NCBI RefSeq assembly: GCF_008831285.2
Contig: NC_045145.1
Span: 558,001 to 622,000 of the forward strand
DNA length: 64,000 nucleotides
Direction: 5' to 3'
From: Nymphaea colorata
Lineage: Eukaryota > Streptophyta > Magnoliopsida > Nymphaeales > Nymphaeaceae
Position 1 is the stretch's first letter. The number at the start of each line of letters is the position of its first letter. The notes under the pieces are model-generated. The model had not been told where the DNA came from. It saw nothing but the letters and a program-made list of their open reading frames with translations, and did not search any database. Position numbers and translations under genes: made by a program. Of this stretch, positions 47,175 through 59,758 are shown piece by piece.

Positions 47175-49481
47175 TGTTATCACCCCACATTTTTCAAAAA
47201 AGACTACTATTTTATTATTTGAATTTAAATTTTAGACAAAAAAAGAAAATTGTCACTATTCGATCGAAAACGAATTTTTAAACTGCTATCCAAACCAAAA
47301 CAAAATTCAAATTCAAACCCAACCTTAGACGTGAGATTCAAATCCAAAATCCAATTATCAAATCCAAATTAGATCCAAAATCCAAGTTTAGATGCAAATT
47401 GGAAATTCCAAAATCTTTCCTCTTGAATTCAAATTTTGAATTTTGGCTCCAAAACTTTTCCCTCTTGAATTCAAATCTTGAGTTCGAATTTTGAACTTTG
47501 GCTTCAAAATCTCTATAAATACCCCCACAATCCTCCCTCTTGGGTATGAACCAACCATAGAGGAACCTCTCATGCTTCTCGCTTGAAATTTTTTCCTTAG
47601 CTCTCTCTTTCCATTTTCTTCTTTTTCTCTAACATTTGGGTCAAACATTCTTCAAGTTCAAATTCTTCAGAGGAGCACAAAGAGATCTCTTGGTGGTTCA
47701 TCATTTTGGAGCTTCATCTTAGGGGACTCCAAGATCATTCAAAAGAGAGGGCTTATTTTTAATATCATTCATATTCGAGGTATGTAGTCATCCTCTTACT
47801 TCCATCTATTTTTATTTCCTCTTGCCACCTCCCATGGCCATGCAAGAGAGCTCAAATGATTTCCTTTCTAGAATCGAGAGACATATCTTGAGTGCACCGG
47901 GAGTATGAGCAAGGTGAAATAAATTCTATTTCTTCATTTATTTCAAAATATGCTTGCAATATTGTCTTCATTCATCTTTCATGCTTGAAATGATGCTCAT
48001 GCATGATGTTCTAATTTTCCTTAATTAATGAGTTAATGCATGGTGAGAATGAGTGCTTGGGATTGGGATTTCTTCATTCTTGTATTCATTTTGAGGTTGG
48101 GACTTGTCCAACCCGGAAAAGCCCTTCACGAATTTGTACATGTTAAAGTGCATCTTCATGACATTTTTACACTTAGTTTATTTCTTAATCACCCGATTGG
48201 GAACGTCAATGAGTGCTTCGTCATTCCCCATTTCATGTATTTTTTGATTTTCTTCCATACCCAATGGTGGGGAAATCAATTTTCTTGTAATAGTTGTGTT
48301 TTTTTTACACAAAAATATTTAAAATAATCTTTTTCAAAAGATTTTTGAAACCAAATACTCTCTCTAATGTGGCCCGAGAGATTTAACTTAGGTTCTTGCA
48401 TGAGCCCAAGTTCCCCCCGGCCTACATAAAAAATTGAAGTCGGCTATTTTCAACTCATTTCTTGATTTTCATATTCATGAAGAAATATGCATATATGAAT
48501 GTTATATATGTATACATGCAGATGAATATCTTTCATTGTGATTCTCTCTTTATGATTTAACATACTTTTACGAACTCTCATATACGTATATATGAATATA
48601 TGTACATGTATTACATTTTAAAATCTCTCACTCTTTCTAAAATCATCTTCTCTTCTCTATTTGATTTAAAGCTTATTTTCACAAGTTTTTATATACATAA
48701 CTATACATATATATATAGATATATATATGTATATATAAATATGTGTATGAGTATGTATCTCTCTTCCTTTTAAATATTTGATTTAATGATTTTCATGATC
48801 TATTTCTCTCTCCATTTTCTACATTTCTCTCTATGAAAGTCTTTCATTTTTTCCTCATGTCATTTAAGATTTTAATTTTTCGTTTGCCGACTTCACTAAG
48901 ACCAAAACTCAAAGCAATGACCCAATATTGGAATCATGCTTGAGGGTCTACAACCTTATTCCATTTTCAAAAACTTTTCTCTTTCATCAAAAATATTTAT
49001 TACAAAAATCTTAGATGTATGTTGTGGTAGGAATGTTTCTAGATGAATGTTGTAGTAAAATAAATGATTTTCCATTCCAATCATATAGGATCAATGCATT
49101 CATGCATTCACATTTATTCAATATCACTTATATTCAAAACACCATCCATAGAACTTAAGCAAGATGAGATAGAGCTCTAACTAGGTAGTAATCGAATTAG
49201 AGCAAAATCTCAAACCTACTTAAAGTCTTAAGAGAACACTAAATGACTTCAAAAAATGATTTCCCAAGCTTTTCAAATGATATTTACTTAGTTTTCTCCA
49301 AAAAATTCCAAAGGATATTTACTTGGTTTTCTCCAAAACATTTCCAAATGATATTTACTTAGTTTCAAATGATTTCCCATGCTTTATCACCGACCGGCGA
49401 GTCCTTTTCTTTAATATTTCAAAACAAAACCTCATTTTTCTAGAGCACTCCGAAAACCAAAGAAATTTTGGGGTGCAAACA
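47175..49481 (+). mobile_element. 2307-bp LTR of a Tat/Ogre-like element
   Basis: Starts TGTTATCACC, directly after the polypurine tract, and ends ...GGTGCAAACA, giving the TGTT...AACA terminal inverted repeat expected of an LTR. A TATA-like 'ctctataaatac' lies at 47511, preceding a plausible transcription start. Right after the end comes 'ga' and 'tggcagccatgatgggaccc', which resembles the Tat/Ogre primer-binding consensus TGGCGACTCnnCTGGGGAC with several changes. Only one LTR of this type was seen in the window. ORFs inside it are short and meaningless. Confidence 0.75.
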
Positions 49482-50330
49482 GATGGCAGCCATGATGGGA
49501 CCCATCATCGTTTGGTATAATTATAATTGATGCATTTCTACGAAGTTGAAGATCTCATGTATTGTTGATGATAAAGCATGTTCCCTTCTTTGGCCTTGAC
49601 CCCATCGACATTTGATTACATTTCTCAGTGATTGTATTTGCTTTCTTGCATATAAGACAAATTGAGGAGGATCAATCATGTTCACTTAGATTTAGGATCA
49701 AATACAACCCTCCTCAATTTAAGGCTTGATTGAAAACAATGCTTGTTCTTCTACTTATTTTAATCACCATCTTAAGCAACATTGCATGAGAGACAACCGA
49801 TTTGCATGTTTGCTCATATTTCAAAATCTTCTAATACATATTTATCCCGTTCATCATGTTGTCGGGCTTGGTCTTAGGCAGTAGTACAAGACTAAGCCTT
49901 ACAACTAGACTACACCATCGACAGGAAAGCCCCCTCATTAGTACCATGAGTGGTAACTTGTGGTATATCGACGAGCGTCTAAGAAGAAGTTGATAAACCT
50001 TAACCTTAGTTGTCAAATGAAGGAGTCTATGCTCGTAGTAAGCCTCTTGGCTAAGGAATCTTGGCATATCTTATATGGAATAATCATAATTGATCAAACG
50101 AATGTCAATTCGGGTCTTATGCTCCTTTTCCAAATATATGCATGATAAAGATTGACTTTCAAAAATGTTGGATTTATCATGTATGATGATTGCATGTGTG
50201 TATTCATACAATCTTTGGTCAATTTAATATTTTACACTTCATCTTCCTCATTTAAATCATTGTCTCCTTTGATCATATCTACGTAGTCTTCAATCGACTA
50301 CGCCATAAGCTCATGCCTTAACCCTACTAT
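49482..50330 (+). mobile_element. 5' leader remnant downstream of the LTR
   Basis: Begins with the primer-binding-like site at 49484-49503. No gag, protease or other pol domain is readable in any frame; it appears to be the untranslated leader of the element, cut off before coding sequence. The right boundary is not sharp. Confidence 0.5.
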
Positions 50331-50489
50331 CTAAATGACATTGATTTTTCAAATACTATCATTCAGCAAATCTGTTTTTCAGAATTACTTCAAGATCTAC
50401 ATTTTATCAAACCCTCATTTATTCATTGGTGCAACCTCATATTCTTAAACATGATAGCCAGTTATTGGCTCAATTTTCAACTTTGCTTG

Positions 50490-51091
50490 ACTTAGGTCAA
50501 GCATTCTTTTTCCATCATTCACATTTAGCTAAATACCTTTTACCATCAACACCTATAGTATATATTTCTCCCTATTTTATTACTTTCATGATTTTATTGG
50601 CTAATCATTTATTCCAAATTGAATATCAATCTTTGCTATCTTCTATTTTCAATCATCGAACATGTGATTTTAACTTATTGAATCTATATGTATCAAGCTT
50701 CATGCATTTATTATACTCTAATTGATATATGTATCAAACTTCTTAATTAAGATGCTCTATTGTCCTATATTATCTCGCTAGAAAATCACCATCTACCGAT
50801 CATATACATAGGACTTCAGTTCGAAATAGACTGGGCATTGGGTCAACCCGATGTTCAACATCCGAGCCAAGGCCCAACACAGTTACATAAAAAAATATTT
50901 TTTAAAACAAAATAATTTTTTAATGTAAAATATATTTTAAGTAACAATATATATATATATTAATAAAATAAAATTAATATTTAAAAGTTATCGGGACGAT
51001 TGGGCCCCCCAGGCTGACCTGGGCCGGCCCGATACATTATCGGGCGGGCTCGGACCCAGGCCCGATATGGCGGTGCACCATGTCTAGTCTA
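50490..51091. repeat. Intron-internal direct duplication, right copy
   Basis: Partner of 45600-46225 (see there). It ends with the GC-ended element at 50827-51091. Confidence 0.75.
50827..51091. mobile_element. Complete GC-ended hAT-like MITE
   Basis: Left terminus 'tagactgggcattgggtc', right terminus read in reverse 'tagactagacatggtgcacc'. The ends are GC-rich with GGGCC words (for example 'cctgggccggcccgata') around an AT-rich core of about 110 bp, 265 bp in all. Noncoding. Confidence 0.65.
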
Positions 51092-51640
51092 AATCATAAT
51101 CTCTTATTCTTTTTTAGATGTATATATGAGAATACAACAAGAGAAAGGCAGGATTCAGGGTTCAATTGATCTTGAGTCTTAATTTCCAGGCCTCTTGCCC
51201 AAAACCAATTAGTTCAATTGTATCATAGATGAGCAATAGCCAATTATATTGTGCTTGCTAATCATGTCTAATATTGTTGAATGGTTGAATTAGAATTTGG
51301 GATGGCTGGAAAGGTGTCAACCAAAGCCAATGTCTACAGCTATGGAATCTCCTCCTTGAGGTGTTTACAGGAAGAAAGCCTACTGATGAATAGTTTGATG
51401 GGGATTTTACTTTGAGGCAATGGGTGGCAGAAACATTTCCTGTTGCAATTTCAGATGTCATTGACAGCCATCTTTTGAATGAAAGCAATATTACTCCAAC
51501 TGAAAGATTAGCTGCTATGAATGATCTGATGGTGATGATCATGGAGATAGGCTTGTCATGTTCAAGCCTCCAAGTGAGAGAATGGACATGAAGGAAGTGA
51601 TTGTAGGGCTGAGAAGATACGATAGAAGACAAGAATGATA

Positions 51641-52854
51641 GAAGGACAATTCAAATATATCCATAGATAGAATGAGATTTAAATCCAGGGCACCGGCCAT
51701 TGGCTGAAATGTTGGAGGTGGAAATGTAGTTTGATTGCTTTCATTGAGAGCTCTCACTTGCATTGCTCAATTACAGTTGAAAATAGGATTAATAAAGATA
51801 TGCTTAATATGCTTGTGTGTTCTATTCCTAAGGCATCTGGGTGACCAATCTTGTAGAACAACTCGCACATTCCAGTGCAAGTTACATTAGAGAGGCTTGG
51901 AACTTTGTCCATTATTGCAGTTTGTGCCTTATTCTAAGTAAGGACACCTCATTAGCCATGGTCCACACAAATCCTTTCAAATTTCTAAAATTTTTATGTA
52001 CTATATCCTCAGCATAATTCTCAAACCTACCAAAAAAATGCACAACTAGAAGAATGACTGAAAATGAACAATTCAGTAAGTTTTGGACTGGAGTCCAATT
52101 TTATCAAAAGAAAAGCCCTTGAATGAGGAGAAGGATAATTATATGTTGTGAGCAACATTGTGTTATTGAAGCATGTTATATGTAATGGCCCTCTAACAAA
52201 GGACCATGTGTTATGGACTAAAAATGATCAAAAAGACCAAAATACCCTGTTCGTTAAACAGAAGACCCCTCCCCCCCACAAGCAAAATGAAACTTGAAAA
52301 ATCCTCATTCTATTTCCTATGAAGTGAATCCTCCACCAATGTTAAGAGGAAGCTTGGTGTTATCTCGAAGAAAGTAATATCTTCATTCTTTTCAAGCATG
52401 CAAAAATGCATGAAGCCAAACCCATGAGCACGCCGATGGCCACATTCATAACATTATTTGCTGGTAACAATTCAAGTCCAAGCCTTTATAATGAAGTATT
52501 GTGGAAGCATTGCAATCTGTGACCATCACCCAGCCTGATATTGCTTACGTGCAAATAGGGTATTGGCATCCTAAAATTTTTTAGGTTTTGTTTTTGGAGT
52601 GTATTAAAAAATTATTTTTATTTACAAAAGAACAAAAAAGGGACTGGCCTGTTGGTTCCAGGCTTGGCTATTCCCAACATCTTTACGAGGGATAACTAAT
52701 CCTATGGCTAAGTTCATTCTCAATGCATTTCATATTGACCCGAACATCATCTTCAACCTGTATGTGTTCTGATACTTGGTAACGAAGTTAGAACTTTATA
52801 AAGCGGAGGAAGGAAATTCTTTTTAAAGGAAAGTATTTCATAAACCTTTATCAA
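51641..52854. other. 3' flank of the kinase pseudogene, intergenic
   Basis: An 'aataaag' near 51790 could be the old polyadenylation signal. No further gene recognised; no ORF with a domain. Confidence 0.4.
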
Positions 52855-53235
52855 AATAGATAGATAGATAGAGAGAGAGAGAGAGATATATACAAATATT
52901 TTTAAGAGAGAGAAAATATAGACAGAGAATAACCAATAAAAGAGGAAGAGATTTTTAAGAGAAAATTAAGAGAGAGAGAAATAAAGATTTATAAGAAATA
53001 GGAAAGAAATAAAGAAAAACTAGTAGAAGAGCAAGAGAGTTTAAGAGAAAATATGTGTGTGTGTGTGCGTGACAAAGAGAGAGAGAGACATAAATATTTT
53101 TAAGGGAGAGAAGAAATAGAGAAAGGAAAATTAATAAAAGATAGATTTAAAGGAATAATCAGAGAGATATAAATATTCTAAAAAAAAGACAAAATAAGAA
53201 AGAGCGAAGAAAAGAAGGAAGAAAAAGGATCTAAT
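52855..53235. repeat. Purine-rich (GA)n low-complexity tract
   Basis: The plus strand is almost entirely A and G, with GATA and GAGA runs ('gatagatagatagagagaga') and a (TG)n patch near 53053. Confidence 0.92.
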
Positions 53236-54215
53236 AACAAGATATTTTAACCCCTCTTTTATTTTATTAGAAATTAAGATTTAGAGATAATTTTGAAAAT
53301 TTCAACTTCAATATTTTATGTAGGCAATAGAGAAACTTGGGCTCATGGGAGAGCCTGGCTAAGTCTCTATAGCCTCCTGAGGGAGGACTTATTTTTGAAA
53401 TCTTTTTAAAAATAAGATATATTACATATATTATATATAAAGACAAAGGTGAAAATATTTCATTCATTATTGCAAAAAGGTACCTCTCTCCCACCATTGG
53501 GTGTGGGAGAGAGACTAACCTCAAAAGAAAAAACAACTATCAATAAAGAGTGCTCCTCTTGTTCTTAAATCCCATTGGGAAGACACTTTTAAAGGTGGAT
53601 CACTCTTCTAAGGCTACTAACAGGACGACCAATAGGTATTTTATCAAGGGAATGTAGATCTAAATGATGTCAAAACGTATTTTAACATCTATATATTCAT
53701 AGTGTTTTTCTTGGTTGGACAAGCACCAAACTCAAAATTCAACTAGCTATACATGCATATTGTTGTAGTAATATAACGAAGGCATACACTCAATTGAAGC
53801 TTGAAAAAAACACATATCATGCCTATTTCAATTTATCAAACAAACAAGACTTGGCTTTACATTGCTCATACTTCCAATGCACTCAAAAGTGGCTCTTGGC
53901 TTGAGGAGGAAATTTCAAGAGCTCTCTTACATAGCATGGGGAGATGATGAAGGGAAGATTAGGAGAAAGTGATGCTACATACCTTGAGATGGTAGAGTTC
54001 AAGAATAGATGTGTCCTTTACTTTAATCAAACAATGAAAAATGAAAACTCTGATGTGTTGAAGAAGCTTTCCAAGGGTCTCCACGTGCTCCCCTTTCTAC
54101 TCATTGAAGATGAAGGTTGGAAAAGAAGGAGAATCCCAAGTTTGAAGATGAAGAAGTCTTCAAAGAGAGAGAGAAGAATAGATGAAGTTAGAGGGCTCAT
54201 AGAGTTCCCCAAAGG
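53236..54215. other. Unassigned DNA with two weak ORFs
   Basis: A minus-strand ORF (53267-53536, 89 codons) and a plus-strand ORF (53944-54279, 111 codons, Lys/Arg/Glu-rich, containing 'LPFLLIEDEGWKRRRIPSLK') show no family resemblance. The second runs into the transposon at 54216, so it is at best a broken gene. The stretch near 53320-53360 ('cttgggctcatg') resembles, inverted, part of the LTR near 48390-48430. Confidence 0.35.
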
Positions 54216-54470
54216 TAGGGATATCAACGGATCAGACTTGGATCCATCTGAATTACTTTTAAAAATTCGGATATGGTAAGCAATTTACCATCCACTTAAG
54301 AAAATCGCATCGGATTCGGTTTTAAATAAATATCTGATCGGATACTAACTATCCTAACAGATATATCTAAATCCAAACTATAACCTGATATCTGAATCTG
54401 AACTGTGAAAGTTGATATCTAAATCCTATAGCCAAATATCTAAATCCGAGTTGTGGGAGCTTGAGTTGGT
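54216..54470. mobile_element. 'TAGGGATATCAACGGATC' small element
   Basis: Begins 'tagggatatcaacggatca' and continues with ATCCGAATC-type words. It is a member of the same family as 25985-26378 and 58245-58735, whose ends read 'cctaaggatgtcaatatg' on the other strand. Confidence 0.55.
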
Positions 54471-56217
54471 GAGAGTAGGTTTGGAAGTTGTAACCTACGT
54501 CAATGGTAGAATGTTTCGGCATAAGGTCTAGCCAAACCCACTTAGTTAACATTATGACAAAAAATGAATATGAATTTTATATGAAGGTATTTCACTAAAA
54601 GATAATGAGTTTTATGAGTTGCATATAATAATAGCTTTATAGTTACCATATAAACCATTTAACTTATAACATTTAAAATATCATATAAAATTAATTAATT
54701 AATTAATATTGTATTTAATTAAACACTTTTTGTAATCAAGCAAACCATTATAGTTAAGGCATCAACTAAATAGGATATCTTAAATAATTTATTGATTTAA
54801 TTGGAAATAATAAAGAAAACTTCAAACAAGAAATTCAACAAAATGGGCATTTTAAAAAATATGAAAAAGACACTTTTAGAACTACAAATTTTTTATGGAC
54901 CATTATGTCAAATTAGTTGCGAGAATATCTATATTATATACTTAAAAAATTGCAAGTTTCAAAAAAAAAATTATTGGTATTGACATATGAGAGACCTCTA
55001 GGAATTGAAATCAATCGACTGTCAAATATTGCTTGATGATAAATTTGTTTAAAAATCACCCCTAAAAACACCTTGCAATGAAGCATTAGCAATAATTATC
55101 ACATAGCCATGGTTTATGGTGACTATACCAAAGGCTTATGGTGTTTTTTGTAGTTATCAGGCCAATTTCAAATTTTTGAGACTCATAAAGTTGGAATTTG
55201 AAAGAAACCAAAGAAGTTGCTTCTTTAACATAAGTACCAAACAATGTACTTTAATTAATATAATTATGTTTGGTCAATTTGACCTTGTAAATGTTATATG
55301 TTAATCAATGTTTCTTATGAAAACTAAAAAAAAAAGTTGATAGCAAAAAGTATACTTCACTATGCATAATCTCAAATAGATATTTTAATATGAAAAAACT
55401 GCTGAACTCATAAAAAAGTTTTATTTATCAAATTAACAATTACTTACTTAATCAATCAAGTAAATTATTTTTATAATCATAACATCTATCCAAAAGTCAT
55501 AGTTATTGATATATAACACATAATTTACAAATTTGAAAACAAAAACATTTTAACTAATATGAAAACAACAAATTGTTTGATTTAATAAATTATCTGATAT
55601 ATAAAACATTTATTGCAATAAAACTAAGAGGACTAATAAATTATGTGATATATAATTGAACACTCTTCTTACGGATGTAACACAAATTATTTCAATTAAC
55701 AATGAAATGAAAAAAACATTAAATAAGTTTTTTTCAATGAGAAATAATATGGGTTACCTGATTTAATAATTCTTAATAAGAGATCATCACGAAATAATAG
55801 TTTACTCAATTAAATATATGTTTTTATTTAAAAATTGACCAATCAATGTTCAATATGCACAACTAATGTGAAAAAAAGTATGAAAGTCAAGCATACTAGT
55901 TGTTCAATAGACCAATCAAAGTTCAATGTACTATTTGTTTTCCACAAGTATTTAAAAAAGAGAATTTATCAAAAAATATATGTGAAAATAATTTAACACA
56001 TCCTTAAACAATTTGAAGACATACCAGTCAAATATGATAAATTATGAGCATGAACTTGTTGAGAAAATTGATAAGCTAACAGTTAAAACATCTTAACCAA
56101 CCAGGTGAAAATTAAGTAAAAAATATTTGATCATAAAAAGAAAATATGAAAATATAAAAGTTCAAAATATAAAGCAATTTATAGTTAAATTCAGTAAAAA
56201 AACTCGACTCGTTGAAA

Positions 56218-56257
<40 letters not shown>

Positions 56258-56497
56258 ATATAAATATTTATTAAACATTTCGTACATATTTGAAATGGGC
56301 CCAAGTGCACCTAATTTGAAATGTATTTTGACTATAAAAATAAAATTTGAAAAATATTAAGAAATGAAGCATATATTCAAAGAATTAAAAAATAGAGATA
56401 AAGAAGCTTCCCACTGTTTGCTCTTTGCTTCTAAAAAAAAAATCCTTCTTATTGGTGGTTTGATGTATGTTATTGAAGATGATTGGTTGTCTGTCTA
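54471..56497. other. Very AT-rich intergenic DNA
   Basis: About 2 kb with no gene signal. A (CA)n(TA)n microsatellite lies at 56220-56258. Confidence 0.6.
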
Positions 56498-56680
56498 TAG
56501 GGGTGAACAATGAGTCGAGCTACTTGAGCTCGACTTGTTAAAGCTCGGCCTCTGAACGAGTCCGAGTAACATCATTTGTGGAATGTGTGAAGCTCGAGTT
56601 GATGAGTTGACTTGTTCAAATAATCGAGTTGAATTCGAGTTCACTAGACTCGAACTGTTAAAGCTCGACTAGGCTCGAAA
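56498..56680. mobile_element. TAGGGGTG-ended hAT-like fragment
   Basis: Starts 'taggggtgaacaatgagtcg' and continues with repeated GAGCTCGA/CTCGAG words, the common plant nonautonomous hAT pattern. The right terminal repeat is missing, so it is a fragment. Confidence 0.6.
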
Positions 56681-56689
56681 ATGGGTAGC

Positions 56690-58087
56690 AATTTTTACAT
56701 ACTTATTTTTTAATTAAAAAATGGTTCCCAAACCCCTTGTCTCAGGCGGGAAAGTTTAACTTTTCCCTTTTCATTTTTCCTGGTTTCGAAAGTTTTTGCC
56801 GCTAGATGCTCCCCTTCAGCCTTCAAGGTTTCAGGAGGCCACTGGCAATTCAAGGTTTCAGGTGGCCATTGGCGAGGCGACATTTTCTGGCAGAAAAGAA
56901 GGCAAACTTCCTGCCTACATGTAGTTCTCTCTTGCTTTCTCTCTGTTTTTGCATTTTTGTTTTTTCTAACATATGTCGGTGGGGTGTCAGGTGGGCATGG
57001 CTCAAGTCGCTACGGAGGAAGAAGGGATTGGAGGGGGCAAGATGAGGAAGAAACTCAGCACTCATTTCCCTTCAGTATGATCCTCTCCATCGGATTGTTC
57101 TCTATTTTGTTGCCGAGACTTGAAGTTGAGATCCCAAACTTTCCCCTTTCTTAATTTCAAAATGGGTCTTATTTCTATCTCTTGTTTCTTGTTTTTCTTT
57201 TCTGAAATTTGATGGTCAAGAAACAAGAGTGTCATGTCGTGCATGAGTTGTTTGCAAAGTTAATGGAAAAGTGATCTCTTTCCATTTTCTGAACAAAATC
57301 TTGCTGGTCTACTTTGTCGATATTTTCAATGCGTTGAATCGGAAAGGTTAACAAATTCACAAAAGATGATTTTAATCCTTTATACATATCTGCTGTATTG
57401 TTTGGCTGCTAGAAATTTCTGGTCTTTCCTTATCACTGAGCTAATTTTACATCAATCTGCAAGAATCAATAGAGAGATGGGCCTAGAAACGTGCAAACAA
57501 GCTATGTTTTTGGGGAAACAGGAACGAAAACATGCGAGAATCTAAGGTGTATGTTTTCAATTTAAAAATGTGAAGTTCCAAAGCTACCAATCTGCTGTCC
57601 CCTTTCTCTTTCTTGACCAATGACTTTCATTTTGCTATTTTCAGAGCACGTACAGAAGCAGAACACCAAGTTAATAGCCATTTCTTTGATTTCAATCTTT
57701 CAAAGTTCAAGTCTTTTAGGAGAGGCAGAATAATAGAAATTCCATTAGCATAAGAGAAAACTTTGATCTGCATATACCAACTAATGCCCCTAAAGCTAGC
57801 TTCCTAAGCACATGGTTTGAAATTGGATTTTATAGAAAGCATAGCAAGTTGGTGACTATAGGTTGCAGGCCTAAAGCAACAACACATGCATCAACAAGAA
57901 ATTGAATTCAACTGTTTTCCACAAGCACTCAAGGATCACGGCGCAGCTTTTCCCTAATGAGGGTAGAGATGTGGGCTGATAAATCAAGAACGTGAGGGAC
58001 AGCACCTGCTCTTGCTATGTAATTTTTGTTCTCTTGGCAAGCTGATAACTTGGCTAGAACTCCCAAAAACAGCTTTTGATAACTTGG

Positions 58088-58088
<1 letters not shown>
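56690..58088. other. Unassigned intergenic DNA
   Basis: Contains a 27-bp tandem duplication at about 56822-56874 ('ttcaaggtttcaggnggcca' twice). ORFs of up to 79 codons overlap on both strands and show no domain. The stretch 56760-57160 is T/C-rich and leader-like, but no exon can be supported. Confidence 0.4.

Positions 58089-58125
<37 letters not shown>
58089..58125. repeat. (TA)n microsatellite
   Basis: An uninterrupted TA dinucleotide run of 37 bp. Confidence 0.97.
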
Positions 58126-58127
<2 letters not shown>

Positions 58128-58244
58128 TCCCTCTCCCTTAATAAGCTTGACAATTATCACCAATGTTAATATTGGCAGTTCATTTGGTGTTTACTATATA
58201 TTTTTGATACATAAATCGAATTTGGATCAGATTTGCATATGGTT

Positions 58245-58735
58245 TAAATAAAATATATTATTAACCATCCATTGGTTTTGAGCTCCCTAACAAATAAAAA
58301 AAAATGTAATATCCAATATTGATTCCGAAGTCAGATTCCACAATCTGAATCTCATCCGAATCTAATTTTTTTCCTCATCCAAAATCAGATTTCATAATTT
58401 GAATCTGACTTAAATCAATTTTTTTCATCCTAATCTGAACCTAAATCATATATGCATTGGATGTAGAATTTTAATTAAGTCCCATCTGGATCTGATCGGA
58501 TACTTTGGTATATTTGAATCTGAATCAAAATTTAATTGGATATTTTTATATAATTAAATCTGAATCCGTTCGGATATTTATGCATATATGAATCTAAATC
58601 TAATCGGGTGTCAGTTCTTAATTTCAAATCCAATCCGATTTTTTAGTTGACTAGTAAATTTCTTTTCTTCATCCAAATGTTTTTGGAGTAGTTGGCTTGG
58701 ACATTCAATTCAAATCAGACATATTGACATCCTTA
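58245..58735. repeat. AT-rich 'aatctgaatc' repeat, copy 2
   Basis: Dense with 'aatctgaatc' and 'atccgaatct' variants. The right end 'gacatattgacatcctta', reversed, matches the terminus at 54216. Same family as 25985-26378. Confidence 0.65.
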
Positions 58736-58862
58736 GGTTGAAGCTTCCCCACTCCAACTTACATGTTTCACCATTATAAACAGGGGACGAGTCCATTTGT
58801 GTGTGTCATGTGGATAGAGCTGTAAAACGAGTCAAGCCAAGTCAAGCTCGACTCGAATTTGC
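58707..58862. repeat. Dispersed composite repeat, copy 2
   Basis: Partner of 26379-26564. The same junction of an 'aatctgaatc' repeat, spacer and TAGRGCT-element start is present at both sites. Confidence 0.75.
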
Positions 58863-59167
58863 TCTGTTAAGCTCAAGCTTAACTTAAAACTCGTGATTAT
58901 AAACAAGTCAAGTTCGAGTTTCATAAAATCGATTTGATTGAACTTGAGTAAACCATTATTCTGGGCATTCTTTTGAAAATTTTCAAATTTAAAACCAAAA
59001 AAGAAAATCAGGTCAAATGGGGAGTCAGTAAACAAGTTGAAAAGAGAGTCATGCCCGAGCTGTGGCTCGGTCTATTGCATGGAGTTCAACTTCACCTTGC
59101 ATAGCTGAACTCAAACTTGAGCCAAGCTGAATGAGCTCGATTTTGACTTGGCCCGTATATAGCCCTA
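58815..59167. mobile_element. Complete TAGRGCT-ended hAT-like element
   Basis: Left end 'tagagctgtaaaacgagtca'; right end reversed 'tagggctatatacgggccaa'. Both lead into 'aagtcaa' and 'gagctc' words, so the terminal inverted repeats are long but imperfect. 353 bp, noncoding. Confidence 0.65.
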
Positions 59168-59758
59168 CGAGTGTGTGCTGAAGTGGTGTGAGGTGCCCAT
59201 GTAGTGAGCTCACGGCATGAGCAAGTGTTAATGATTCACTTGATTCACTTATTATTTTTAATTTTGACAGCAGCCACTCGTGTTGAATGGTTTGCCCCAT
59301 CACTATATCCAAGCCCCATCAATCTCCTATAAGATGTTCCCTTCATCCAACTGACCTCAAAGTGGTGATAATTTATCCCTGTGGTGTAGTTCCCTTCATC
59401 CAACTGACCTCAAAACAAAATGTAAACTTAGTCGCCTGTTTGTTTGGGGAGATGTACTTCTGTGACAACATATTATATTCTTGGAATTCCATCCACCCCA
59501 TCCATCGGTTTGGGTTGGATTGGGTGTCTATAACGCGCCATCTAGGACAAGGTATTAGCGTACGCAAGAACTTTGGTCAGATCCATATTGGTATTTCAAA
59601 AATTGAATAAAACGGGAAAAGATAAAAGAGTTGAGTGTCACAGATACACCATCATATGCTGGACAAAAGTGTCTCAAAGGTGCATTTTGGGACCATTCAT
59701 CCATGAAAGCTATAATAGACTACCAAATTAAAGAGAAGACTTCCAATTGGGCTCTGAT
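59168..59758. other. Unassigned intergenic DNA with a 26-bp repeat
   Basis: 'gttcccttcatccaactgac' plus 'ctcaaa' occurs at 59336 and again at 59389, spacing 53 bp. No gene recognised. Confidence 0.5.

Larger units (their letters stand above)
45068..51293 (+). other. 6.2-kb intron of the kinase pseudogene
   Basis: Bounded by GT (45068) and AG (51293) at the conserved kinase-domain intron position. LRR-XII genes usually have an intron of about 0.1-1 kb here. This one is enlarged by an internal duplication, two GC-ended small elements and a Tat/Ogre-like LTR, each listed separately. Near 45245 and 45329 'cagtcctagtgggctc' is repeated, followed by a (CT)n(TA)n microsatellite at 45363-45410. Confidence 0.8.
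44755..51640 (+). pseudogene. LRR-XII receptor kinase pseudogene (kinase domain, two exons)
   Basis: Exon 1 (44755-45067) reads 'RDFKALVLQYMPLGSLEACL', '[20 protein letters not shown]', '[14 protein letters not shown]', 'YVSDYGIAKILVNLNSSTLT' and 'ATLGTPRYMAP'. Exon 2 (51294-~51620) reads 'EFGMAGKVSTKANVYSYG', 'LEVFTGRKPTDE*FDGDFTL', 'RQWVAETFPVAISDVIDSHL' and 'SERMDMKEVIVGLRR'. This is the kinase C-lobe of the EFR/FLS2/Xa21-like LRR-XII family of cell-surface immune receptors. CCAG|gtacgt joins ...ttag|AATTTGGG in phase to give MAPEFG, the intron position usual for this subfamily. It is dead: catalytic Asp of HCDLKPSN is Asn, DFG is DYG, frameshifts lie near 44835 and 44963, and TAG replaces a codon after PTDE. 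Extracellular LRRs, transmembrane segment and N-lobe are absent or lie in the gap. Confidence 0.9.
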
